Positions 1 through 7,209 of a stretch of 15,775 nucleotides of DNA are shown in pieces. The stretch is from Arsenophonus sp045399315 (GTDB lineage: Bacteria > Pseudomonadota > Gammaproteobacteria > Enterobacterales > Enterobacteriaceae): the NCBI GenBank assembly GCA_045399315.1, contig DAYVGO010000044.1, positions 1-15,775 on the forward strand. The letters are read 5' to 3'. Within the stretch, counting starts at the first letter, position 1; each line of letters opens with the position of its first letter. Both the position numbers and the translations under genes were made by a program. The notes below the pieces were generated by a model. The model was not told where the DNA came from, made no database searches, and saw only the letters and a program-made list of their open reading frames with translations.

Positions 1-889
1 ATCTAATAGAATTTCAACCCACAACAGGCTCAATAAACCGATTTCGTCACCTTTTAGCGATAATTGATGTGTTTTCATCTTCACCTAAACGTCGATTCAA
101 TTTCCTAACCATCAAGAAAGTTGACGAAGGTTAACACAGGAGGATTTAGAGCAGACGGAAATTTTCCGGCGCACCTTTGTCAAGGTGTTACTGCAACTGC
201 AATAAATTTCCGAGAAAGTCTTTGCTACCCTTGTCCCTATTTTCAATTTCTTTTTGAAAGGCTTAAAACTCGTGATTGATTTTATCGGGCGGACTGGCAG
301 TTCATTTGCCAAACTCATTAACTTTCTCAACCAAACCACCAACGGGTTTTGGCTTTTGATTCCGGCGGCATTTGCGTTGGTAAAAGTATTTCCGCTTATC
401 ACTAAAGGAATAAAGACGATGGAGGCGGCGTTGCTCACCAATCCTATTTTTTGGGTAGCAGCCGCTATTATTGCGGTGATTGCTGTTATTGAAGATTTGT
501 ATGTCTGGATGAACAGCGGTAAAAGCGTTTTTGGTAACTGGATGGAAGAGTTGGGTATTTTCCCTGATGACATGAACAAAGATGATTGATGAGATGATTG
601 GCTATTTCTCTGCTATGTGGGAGAAAATCAAGAAAGAGTTTGAGAAAACGGTTTCCTTTTTCACTGCACTGTTTTCTGGTGACTAGGATAAAGTGATTGG
701 CATGTTAAAACAGGCTATTACTAAGTTCTGGGAAGAAAGGTAACCCCTGTTGCCAATAAATCTGCTTCCGGTATGAGTAAAACGGGTGTTGCCCGAATGA
801 GTGGGGCGAAAAACAAAGGCAGTCAGATACCAACACCATTTGCAACCGATGTTTGGGAAGGTATTAAAAAGTTTTCTGGGAGAAAATAA
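1..889 (+). pseudogene. Phage tail tape measure protein, C-terminal part, broken
   Basis: The reading frame enters from the left edge. Residues reading FQPTTGSINRFRHLLAI (from about 9) match the style of Mu-like/myophage tape measure proteins. This frame ends at 132-134, and the protein resumes in another frame (EDLEQTEIFRRTFVK), which is cut by a TAA near 203. The longest clean piece, 254-589, carries two hydrophobic stretches (GFWLLIPAAFALVKVFPLI and a second around AAAIIAVIAVIEDLYVW), typical of the membrane-like segments of tape measures. Further pieces (WEKIKKEFEKTVSFFTALFSGD, then MLKQAITKFWEE and KVTPVANKSASGM) continue to a TAA at 887-889, directly before the next gene. In an intact phage this protein sets tail length and spans the tail tube. 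At least one in-frame stop and several frame changes make it a pseudogene. The phage class is inferred from the downstream baseplate genes. Confidence 0.75.
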
Positions 890-890
890 C

Positions 891-1211
891 ATGTACCAGA
901 TAGAAAATCTGTCAAGCGATCCTATCCAGACGCATACCTTATTAACGAAAGTTGATGATATTGAAATCATACTCACGTTTTATCCGAGTATTGCCGCGTG
1001 TAGCATGGATGTTGGCTACCAGAATATCATGATTAACGGTGTAGCCGTCGTGTTGGGTGTCCCTTTACTGCACGATAGCGGACTGCCTTTCACAATGGTG
1101 GTGGTCGCCCGTCAAAAACCTGACATTGAGCCTGTATTAATCTATGATTTTGAAAGTGAACGGGTGAAACTGTATCCGCTCGTCGGGGATGAAAAGGAGG
1201 CGCTCTATTGA
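891..1211 (+). CDS. Phage baseplate plug protein, Pam3 gp18-like
   Basis: The ATG at 891 is chosen because a GGGAGA ribosome binding site lies at 878-883, at good spacing. The longer frame beginning at 801 would only run through the end of the tape measure gene. The protein is 106 residues (MYQIENLSSDP... to ...GDEKEALY), beta-rich, with no signal peptide or membrane segment. Its position between tape measure and hub-region genes, its size, and patterns such as TLLTKVDDIEIILTFYPS and GVAVVLGVPLL recall the small baseplate plug family described for cyanophage Pam3 gp18. That match is from memory. Such proteins close the central channel of a contractile-tail baseplate. The gene overlaps the TTG start of the next gene, so translation is probably coupled. 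This is the only unbroken gene of the tail block, although its partners are broken and it probably has no function now. Confidence 0.65.
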   Translation: MYQIENLSSDPIQTHTLLTKVDDIEIILTFYPSIAACSMDVGYQNIMINGVAVVLGVPLLHDSGLPFTMVVVARQKPDIEPVLIYDFESERVKLYPLVGDEKEALY

Positions 1212-2003
1212 AAAGCCAAACGCCGTTTTTTCGTGACTATGAAATTTTGGTTAGTGAAGGCGATCAAGCCGTCTAAGATAGTGCCGCCGTTTAAAATGGC
1301 GTTTTCGTTTTTAAAAGACCTGACCAATGAACGGCCTAATATCGGGCAAATTTCGCTTTTTAATCTATCACTTTCTCGCCGTCAGTTGCTCATTCAATTT
1401 CCGTATCGAAAACAACATATTTCCGTTCAGCTTGCCGTCGGTTACCTGACAACGGGGCTGAAGCTGCTCTTTTGTGGCTCAGTAACCAAAGTGACGCTAT
1501 CAAAACAAGGCACAGAGATAATCACCACGCTTGAAATTGCCGACGGCGGGTTTGCTTATCGCACGGCGACCATCAGTAAAACGGTAGAATCCAAAGCCGA
1601 CGCTTTTAATGAAGCGGTCAAAACGATGGACGGTGTGAAAAAAGGCAAACTGACCACGCAACAGCCCTTAAGCCGACCCAAAATCATGACAGGGTATTCA
1701 TTTGATGAATTATGCAAACTCAAACACGAAGATGAGCAACTCTATATCGACAACAGGCAGTTGCATGTTATGAAGAGAAACGAAATACAAAATGGCAAAA
1801 CCGAGTTAATCAGTGCCAGTACCGGATTAATGGAAACGCCCATCTTGGACGATAAAAACGTGCTGACGTTTAAAAGCGTACTCAATCCCAATGTGTCTAT
1901 TGGCTATCAGGTAGTAATAGAAAGTGCGGTAGTGCCCCACATTAACAGGGTTTATCGTGTTTTTGCCATTGACTATGCAGGGGAAAGTGATACGGGGGAA
2001 TGA
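1208..2003 (+). pseudogene. Phage baseplate/hub-region protein, single frameshift
   Basis: The natural start appears to be the TTG at 1208, which overlaps the preceding TGA stop (1209-1211). It reads MKSQTPFFRDYEILVSEGDQAV and then hits TAA at 1274-1276. Dropping one base there (GTC-T-AAG to GTC-AAG) joins this to the long frame KIVPPFKMAFSFLKDLTNERPNIGQISLFNLS, which is open to 2003, giving about 265 residues in total. The family is the myophage baseplate protein that lies between plug and spike, judged by position and length; I cannot name it more precisely. The end is uncertain. Reading the TGA at 2001-2003 as TGG would extend the frame by about 24 residues to 2073-2075, where it would overlap the spike start at 2062 as phage genes often do, so a second, nonsense lesion is possible. 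The frame after the first lesion is otherwise clean for 240 codons, so the decay is recent or the indel is a sequencing error. Confidence 0.65.
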
Positions 2004-2061
2004 TCAATGACCTGCAAATGCAGACAGGAAAAAAACTACGCTGTAGTGAAGAGAATAAAGC

Positions 2062-2647
2062 GTGAATATTGAACTGAAAGGCCATTGCCAATAACATTAA
2101 ATCTAAGATTGGCTACGCCTTAATTGCTAAAGTGGTGAAGGTAAATAAAACCACGGTGGATGTCTTCCCGTGACCTTAAAAAACGTGGTTATCTAATGAT
2201 GAAATCCACTCTATCCCCTTTCCCGTCTTTCCTGATATGCCCATCTCTTGGCTGTAAGCTGGAAGAAGCTATACTGCTTATCCGGTCGCTGTTGGTGATT
2301 ACTACATTTTGCTGACTTTCGACAGTTGCATAGACAACTGGGTGGGCAGGCAAAGATAATGTACGAGGGGGATGAAAACCGATTGCATGACACTTTTTGG
2401 ACTTTGCAATCGTGATGGAACATTTGCAATACCTGACATTGTTACCACAGTTGGTGACTATCTTTTCATGAACAATCTCACGGTGAAATTGAACGTCAGT
2501 ATTGAAGGCAATCTGGATGTGAAAGGAAAAATCACAGCCAGTCAAATAGAGGCCAAACAATTATTAACCGTTGGCAACATTGATGTTGGCAATCACACGC
2601 ACGGATGCGTAGAGACAGGCAATGGTAGTACCGGAACCCCACAATGA
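2062..2647 (+). pseudogene. Gp138-like membrane-puncturing tail spike, multiple stops
   Basis: A likely original start is GTG at 2062 (VNIELK), then after a one-base shift AIANNIKSKIGYALIAKVVKVNKTTVDVFP. The same frame continues as IPFPVFPDMPISWL, YPVAVGDYYILLTFDSCIDNW and, at the end, MTLFGLCNRDGTFAIPDI...LTVGNIDVGNHTHG. This order (short N-terminal helix, OB-like region with the GD-Y-LL-F pattern, CIDNWW-like segment, beta-helical VGN repeats with an HTH metal-binding type tip) matches Gp138-type central spike proteins of contractile phages. In-frame stops lie at 2171, 2177, 2255 and 2357. The intact stretch from 2372 is the C-terminal spike part only. In a working phage the protein sits at the baseplate tip and pierces the outer membrane. 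The number of independent stops makes this real decay and not sequencing noise. Confidence 0.75.
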
Positions 2648-2663
2648 CCGTAAGGTGATTTTT

Positions 2664-2864
2664 ATGAAAACGAGCCAATTGACCAAATACAACGATTGGA
2701 GATTTGGTCACCCGCTAGATGATTACGTTACCGATAGTGACACTATCCACCAAAGCATCAAAACCCGTTTGCAGTGCTTCAAATCTGACTGGTGGTTGGA
2801 TTTAAAAACTTTAGCGCCCATATCACACTCGATTACACCGACATTTTTAATCAAAAACGGTTAA
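2664..2864 (+). pseudogene. Phage baseplate wedge protein, gp25/DUF2634-like, truncated
   Basis: The ATG at 2664 is preferred over 2622 because AAGGTGA lies just upstream (from 2651) and the residues before it are the tail of the spike gene in another frame. The opening MKTSQLTKYNDWRFGHPLDDYVTDSDTIHQSIKTRL..DWWLDL follows the pattern of small baseplate wedge proteins (DW-FG, N/DYVT, IKTR, D-F-D-). Family members then continue with a GIDWF segment, which is missing. The frame instead runs into residues with no family resemblance and stops at 2862-2864. This breakpoint is also where the invasin pseudogene on the other strand begins, so the prophage block probably ends in a deletion or rearrangement junction near 2800-2870. 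Confidence 0.6.
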
Positions 2865-4665
2865 TCCGTGAGGAGTTCAGCAAGTCAATATAATTAACAA
2901 ACTCGTCATCCTCATCCGAGTTCGGATGCTCATCCAGGTAATCATCCCTCATAATCGCTGAATTAGCCTGCACGGCCGCGCTAAGAGTTGCAGTACTTTT
3001 ATCCGCAATAAATTGAATATTCTTTTTTAAATAATTTCCATTCTCCATTGTCGCAATTAAGCTACCTTTACCAGTTGCTTTACTACGAATTTTAACAACA
3101 GCTTCTTTCTGGTTATTGGTTGAAACCATTATCTTTTTATCATCTGTTTTATCACCTGACAGTAAGGTAACACCAGATCTACTATTTGGAAGTTTCAATC
3201 CACTAATTTCAAACATAATATTTTCATTTTCAATAGGCTGACCATGTTCGTTGATGGTCTTTGCGGTAACGGTATAAGTACTAGTATTATTAGCAAGTAA
3301 AATATTTTCCGGTTTTATCATTAATTCGCTAATAATTTTTTTAGAAGGTATGACTTTTATTAATGTTATAACTTTATTGGATTCATTTCCTTATTATCTA
3401 TCCCTATAGCAGTCAATTGATATTCTTGAGGAGTATTGTTTTTTGTTTTATAAATATAAACTGGAAGGATAATTTCTACTTGATTCATTGGAATCTTATG
3501 ATAACACCCCCCATTTGAAATAAAATTACCGGAAGGTTCCCAACGAATATCTTTCAAACCATATTTTGTTTTATTAACAGTAGCTGAAATAGTTATTATT
3601 TCTTTTGCTTGTGTTTTTATTTCATTTGGTACAGAAATACTAATTAACTCTTGCTTACTATATTGCATAACAATATCATAATTCCGATCGACAAAATCAT
3701 ACTTATTACCAACCAAACTACGCATAACACCAATTTTATCAGGGTCTAACTGCGGTGACAATAGAACGCCAAAACGATAAATAAGATCTAAGCCAACCAT
3801 AGTGTCATTACGATCACCGGCCGCATACTCCTCTTTCAAGGTTATTAGTGGTATTGGCGTGTAATTCACACCTAATGTCAATGTATAAGGATCGTCTTTT
3901 AACTTATCCAGATCGACAACGGTACTCAGGTAGACACCTTTGACAAAATATTTCTCATATTTGATACTACCACCCAATTTAGGGTAGGTCAGTAAATAGG
4001 CTTCCGCGCAAATATCAAAATCTGATGCTGGAGGCTTCCATTATGGATATTTTTGATTGGTGCCAGTCGGTTAATCTAAAATAGCTATTTGCAGCCAGTT
4101 TCAGATAATCTGTCCACGCTTCACCACCAAGACCTAAAAAGGTATTAATGCCATACATCCAATTTTCCGAATATTGGCGATAGCCTAACCCAAGGTTTGC
4201 CGTACTTCTTTCAGTATTATTTCTGAGCCCTAACTGGGTGAATAGAAAACTTTTATGCTCATCAATAAACCGGTAATAAAAAATCACCAGAAACCTTTTT
4301 ATCCGTACTTATAGAGACTCGAGCAATACCGTACTGCCCAAGCCAATCATTTACTTTTTTGTTAACTAGTCCTTCTCCAATATTTTTTGCGTAATTAATC
4401 GCCGCATTCGCTGAATTATCGTTTGATAGAATATTATCTATTTGTGAAACAGATGAAGCTAATCTTTCTTCATGGTTTTCTTCTGCAGTATAATGATAGT
4501 TTTTTTATCCTGTTCGATTAGTGACTGTATCCCTAGCATTTTTTCAGCCATATCGGTGTCTTCAATCGCTTTTGCTACAGGAGATAAAGTATTTTCATTG
4601 AGTCACAATATCAACATCTGATTAACAATTGCTATTTTAAGTATAAACTTAAATCTAGGATTTTC
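2851..4665 (-). pseudogene. Inverse autotransporter (invasin/intimin-type), broken
   Basis: Read from high to low coordinates, the pieces follow the family order. A signal-peptide-like segment (FKFILKIAIVNQMLIL) lies near 4620-4655. A linker containing SVSQIDNILSNDNSANAAINYAKNIGEGLVNKKVNDWLGQYGIARVSIS follows at about 4300-4450. The start of the beta barrel is at 4015-4287 (EHKSFLFTQLGLRN, NLGLGYRQ, YGINTFLG). The rest of the barrel and the plug linker are at 3366-3977 (GGSIKYEKYF, LTLGVNYTPIPLITL). A Big-1-like immunoglobulin domain is at 2851-3321 (YTVTAKTINEHGQPIENENIMFEI, ending near FIADKSTATLSAAV). Frame changes occur near 4290, between 3977 and 4015, and near 3366, and a TGA follows the signal-like segment. 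Intact proteins of this type sit in the outer membrane and present adhesive domains to host cells. Only one Ig-like domain and an acidic tail remain, so the C-terminus was probably cut short at the join to the prophage block. Confidence 0.85.
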
Positions 4666-4685
4666 AAAAATTCTGGTTCTGTCAC

Positions 4686-5148
4686 ATGAAAACCTCAACA
4701 ATCGGTAAAACAACAGCCTAAGAAGCCTGTTGGCAAACTAAAACAGATGGTCAAGGTTAAAATACCAAAACCACCCATACCGCCTAAAAAGCGATTGCCG
4801 TTAAATGAGGCAATTTCACAGATAACGACTTTTTGGCCTTATCTGTTTCCTGATGACAAATAGCGTCCAATGAAAATTGGCATACAGCGAGATATGTGGC
4901 ATGAAGTGAAGGAAAAAGCATTTCCGATAGCGAGAAGGTGTTTGAGAGCGTGTTTAGGCAGTATTGGGCAGCATACTGATTATCGTGCACTTATCCAATT
5001 AGGTACTTTCCGTTATGACAAAGACGGTCAAATAGCCGGAGAGGTCACACAATCCGATGCTGATGATAATTTGCAACGTTTAACACGGCGAAATAAATCA
5101 ATACATAAACCTGATGCCGGTCATGCTGATTTGGAGTTGGAAAAATGA
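4686..5148 (+). pseudogene. ProQ/FinO-family RNA chaperone with in-frame stop
   Basis: The ATG at 4686 begins a short frame. Removing one A from the following AAAA run gives MKPQQSVKQQPKKPVGKL, a basic, proline- and lysine-rich N-terminus, then PLNEAISQITTFWPYLFPDDK. A TAG at 4861-4863 interrupts it where a CAG would fit. The frame then continues as RPMKIGIQRDMWHEVKEKAFPIARRCLRACL..YRALIQLGTFRYDKDGQIAGEVT to 5148. The order F-P-F-D, P-KIGI, R-LR--L, Y--AL, RYDL-G---GEVT is the ProQ/FinO domain. FinO-type members bind antisense and mRNA stem-loops and repress F-type conjugation through FinP/traJ; ProQ is a general RNA chaperone. Given TraI, TraM-like and oriT-like sequence in the same window, a plasmid FinO-like role is the better guess. 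The downstream half alone could be translated from ATG 4870, but it would lack the first part of the domain. Confidence 0.8.
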
Positions 5149-5338
5149 TTCTCGCTGGGACGAAGCGGAACTTTGTTATGATTTATTTGGTGATTTATTG
5201 CTTATTCAGCGTTGAGGTGGATTAGGTAATCGACTTAATGGACAAGAGGCTGAAATTATTTCCGATTTACTTACCGGAGTCGCACGGCTCCATGCCATTG
5301 ACAGGCAAAGAAAAATTACTTATCATCGGTTGGAATAA
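5123..5338 (+). pseudogene. WGR-domain-like small protein with in-frame TGA
   Basis: ATG at 5123 overlaps the end of the ProQ/FinO gene by 26 bases in another frame. It reads MLIWSWKNDSRWDEAELCYDLFGDLLLIQR, then TGA at 5213-5215, then GGLGNRLNGQEAEIISDLL..LHAIDRQRKITYHRLE to TAA at 5336-5338. Restoring TGG at the stop gives W-GGLGNR-GGQ, the pattern of small WGR-like proteins seen on conjugative elements and plasmids (YY-EL--DLFGD-------WGGLG---GG). The full length would be 71 residues. The function of such stand-alone proteins is not known to me; WGR domains in other proteins bind nucleic acid ends. The overlap suggests translational coupling with the ProQ/FinO gene. The family call is from pattern memory only. 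Confidence 0.55.
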
Positions 5339-5386
5339 CCTTATATCCATCTTATTTTTAATCTTGCTTAATGTTTTTAAGAAGCG

Positions 5387-5564
5387 ATGACAAAACAAGC
5401 GCTATCAGCCCTGAATAGGGCGGGCTTTATCAAAACACAAGCTTTAGTGTTTTATAGATAAGTTCAATGAGCTTAATTTGGATGATTGTGCAGATGAATG
5501 CGAAAAGTTGCATGAACAGGCAGAGCAACTTTATCTTAAATTAAAACAAACTCTGGAAAGATGA
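5387..5564 (+). pseudogene. Small hypothetical protein, one frameshift
   Basis: ATG at 5387 reads MTKQALSALNRAGFIKTQALVFYR and stops. A one-base shift at about 5455 continues it as IDKFNELNLDDCADECEKLHEQAEQLYLKLKQTLER to TGA at 5562-5564, about 58 residues in all. It is helical, charged and coiled-coil-like in its second half, with no signal peptide. I do not recognise the family. It lies on the same strand 48 bases after the WGR-like gene and may have been the third gene of a finO-WGR-small gene operon. The heptad-like spacing in the second frame argues that it was once coding. Confidence 0.45.
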
Positions 5565-5659
5565 TAATTCACGCTTATGCTTTAGCATGGCGAAAAATGT
5601 TGCAAATTTCTTCTATAAAACAACCCCCTAATATACTTTGATTAATTACAGGAAATAGC

Positions 5660-6340
5660 ATGAAGTTTAGTTATAAATCTTACTTATTTTTATTGTTTTT
5701 TGGCTACACATTAAATGCATTAGCAGATATTACCGTAATAAAAAAGGAAAATATCAAAAACGAGAAAATTACATCTGCTAAGATAGTTTATCATGGTACT
5801 ATCACTCCACAAGAAACCATGGAATTGATTTCAGTTATTGATGAAATTAATAACAATTATCCCAAAACAAAAGATATTAAATTATATATAAACAGCTTTG
5901 GTGGTAGCATGGAAAGTGCTTATATGGCTTATGAAGCAGTTAAACATTCTACCATACCCGTTATTACGATTAATACTGCGATAGTTGGTTCTGCTGCGTC
6001 AATAATTTACTGTGCTGGTCAAAGCCGACTTTCTTTCCCGTTAGCAAATTTTATGTTGCATCCTGCCGGCACTCCTAATTTTAAAAGTGAATTTATCAGG
6101 CCTAACGAAATAGAGCTATTACGAAAAGATGTGGAGATTGGTAATGATTTTTTTAGGGGAGTTTATCAAGAATGTAGTAACTTAAAAAGTGAAGAGTTAC
6201 AGAAGATCCTTTTTAGTGAAGATTCGCGAAAATATATTCCAACGAATAAGGCACAGGAATTAAAAATTATCACGGGAGTTGCCGAGGGGGTAATCCCATC
6301 AGATATTTCTTACTATATCATTAATAAAATAAAGGACTAA
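5660..6340 (+). CDS. Exported ClpP-like serine protease
   Basis: The frame is intact, 226 residues. AGGA at 5650-5653 lies six bases before ATG 5660, which fixes the start. Residues 1-22 form a signal peptide: lysines at 2 and 6, a hydrophobic core YLFLLFFGYTL, and a cleavage-type NALA before Asp23. The rest follows the ClpP fold: IVYHGTITP, LYINSFGGSM (oxyanion-hole glycines near 81-82), VGSAASIIYCAG with nucleophile Ser114, FMLHP with His134, and FSEDSRKYIPTNKAQEL with a likely third residue Asp188, followed by the usual A-E-L-I-TG pattern. Cytosolic ClpP (about 193-207 residues) works with ClpX/ClpA, and no such ATPase is known in the periplasm, so this would be an ATP-independent exported relative. 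It sits between FinO-like genes and the candidate oriT and converges with the transglycosylase pseudogene, overlapping it by four bases. Its substrate is unknown. Triad assignment is by alignment from memory. Confidence 0.85.
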   Translation: MKFSYKSYLFLLFFGYTLNALADITVIKKENIKNEKITSAKIVYHGTITPQETMELISVIDEINNNYPKTKDIKLYINSFGGSMESAYMAYEAVKHSTIPVITINTAIVGSAASIIYCAGQSRLSFPLANFMLHPAGTPNFKSEFIRPNEIELLRKDVEIGNDFFRGVYQECSNLKSEELQKILFSEDSRKYIPTNKAQELKIITGVAEGVIPSDISYYIINKIKD

Positions 6341-6821
6341 CTGTTATTTAACTTTTTACTTAATATTTTTCCGGATTTAATCTGTTTGTAGTGTTAATAA
6401 ATTTTTCTCGCATAGTGGTAACGATTTTTAATCGTAAAATCGGTATTTCGCATTCCTGCATTATACATCCCAACGGCTAACCAATTCTTACCGTAGATGG
6501 TAAATGGCAAAGTTACGATTTAAGATCATGGCGCCAATATGAATATTCGAACAGGAATGATTTACTAAGTCACTTTCCGATAATGAGAGGTATTAATTTT
6601 TAATTGATTTAAATGTTTTGATATTAATCTGCATAATACCTAAATCCAATGAGCAATCTTTATTTTTGTTTTTTGCTTTCAGATTAAGGTTCGATTCTTG
6701 CCACGCAATGGCTCTTAAATAATCGAGGTCTATTTGATAGTAGAGACCTTGCTTTATCAAAACAATCGGCGATAGCTACTTTTGAGATAACAATAAAAAA
6801 TAGCAGTATTAAATTTTTCAT
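6337..6821 (-). pseudogene. VirB1/gene X-type lytic transglycosylase, broken
   Basis: On the minus strand ATG at 6821 starts a signal-peptide-like MKNLILLFFIVISKVAIADC. After a one-base shift it continues YQIDLDYLRAIAWQESNLN (catalytic Glu in the WQESN motif), DCSLDLGIMQINI (the GLMQ motif), HIGAMILNRNFAIY, and NWLAVGMYNAGMRNTD (the YNAG motif), ending KSGKILSKKLNNS and TAG at 6337-6339. This is the SLT domain of the VirB1/IagB/PilT/F Orf169 family, which cuts peptidoglycan to let a secretion or conjugation channel through the wall. Stops fall after KSIKN and within the second half, and there are at least two frame changes. It is too fragmented to appear as one open frame. Gene X (orf169) of F lies just beyond oriT and points away from traM, as this one does here. 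Confidence 0.8.
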
Positions 6822-7014
6822 CTTCACTACCATACTCTTTCTTTGATGATGAGTATGAAGGTTCTATTTTTAGTCTTTCTGGCTTCATAAAGAATTTTTT
6901 TAAGATAAAAACAATTTGGCATATTCGCGCCCCCATAAAGCAAAAATATTTTTCCCCAATATTCCAATAATTATTTTCAATTTTACCTGACTAAATCGGC
7001 TTTTTTACCATTAA

Positions 7015-7036
7015 CTTACATACACCACTTGCAAAA
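7015..7036 (-). other. nic: F-like TraI recognition/nic motif
   Basis: The minus strand from 7035 to 7022 reads TTTGCAAGTGGTGT. The F TraI site, as I recall it, is TTTGCGTGGGGTGT followed by the nick and then GGTGCTTT. Eleven of the fourteen bases before the nick agree, including the whole TTTGC and GGTGT ends. The nick would fall between 7022 and 7021. The strand is right: in F the nicked strand runs 5' to 3' away from traM into the leading region, and here the motif lies on the strand reading away from the TraM-like gene towards the gene X pseudogene. Bases after the nick match poorly. Confidence 0.5.
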
Positions 7037-7082
7037 TAAATTTTTCATATATTTATGTTTAAATACAATAAGTTATATTAAT

Positions 7083-7103
7083 ATAGCTCATTATTTGAGC
7101 TAT
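7083..7103. repeat. Perfect inverted repeat, 8-base arms
   Basis: ATAGCTCA at 7083-7090 and TGAGCTAT at 7096-7103 are exact reverse complements around a 5-base loop. It lies in the candidate oriT, on the traM side of the nic-like motif, so it may be a protein-binding site (TraM or TraY type) or a cruciform. There is no T tract fitting a terminator. Confidence 0.6.
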
Positions 7104-7108
7104 TAAAT

Positions 7109-7128
7109 AATATGTTAATAAACATATT
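7109..7128. repeat. Perfect inverted repeat, 8-base arms, AT-rich
   Basis: AATATGTT at 7109-7116 and AACATATT at 7121-7128 are exact reverse complements around a 4-base loop. It begins six bases after the preceding inverted repeat, making a tandem pair. AT-rich palindromes are likely by chance in such sequence, so the case rests on position and on the pairing with its neighbour. Confidence 0.45.
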
Positions 7129-7209
7129 TTTATATGCTTATTAGTGTTTTTAATGAGGTTAAAAATTAAATAATTATTGGTCATATTTTATATCATTAGG
7201 AACTTTTTT

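Larger units (their letters stand above)
6822..7209. other. oriT: AT-rich intergenic region, candidate F-like oriT
   Basis: This 388-base gap lies between the divergent gene X-type pseudogene and the TraM-like gene, the same arrangement as in F plasmids. It has no open frame worth naming. It is very AT-rich, especially after 7030, which suits a strand-opening and bending region (IHF-type AT tracts are possible, not shown). It holds a nic-like motif on the minus strand and two perfect inverted repeats, both between that motif and the TraM-like gene, where F has its sby and sbm protein-binding sites. The promoter of the TraM-like gene should also be here, but I could not single out a convincing -35/-10 pair. 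Confidence 0.55.

Noticed and set aside
112..579. Minus-strand 155-codon open frame
   Set aside because: It is antisense to the tape measure pseudogene, whose residues make family sense; the minus frame has no ribosome site and no recognisable motif.
683..976. Minus-strand 97-codon open frame
   Set aside because: It covers the end of the tape measure gene and the start of the plug gene on the other strand; no start signal.
2189..2560. Minus-strand open frames (123 and 72 codons)
   Set aside because: They are antisense to the Gp138-like spike pseudogene, which explains the sequence better.
4784..4990. Minus-strand 68-codon open frame
   Set aside because: It is the shadow of the ProQ/FinO coding strand.
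5600..5637. Possible sigma-70 promoter before the ClpP-like gene (TTGCAA with TAATAT or TATACT)
   Set aside because: The spacing of 23 bases or more is too long, and AT-rich sequence makes chance matches likely.
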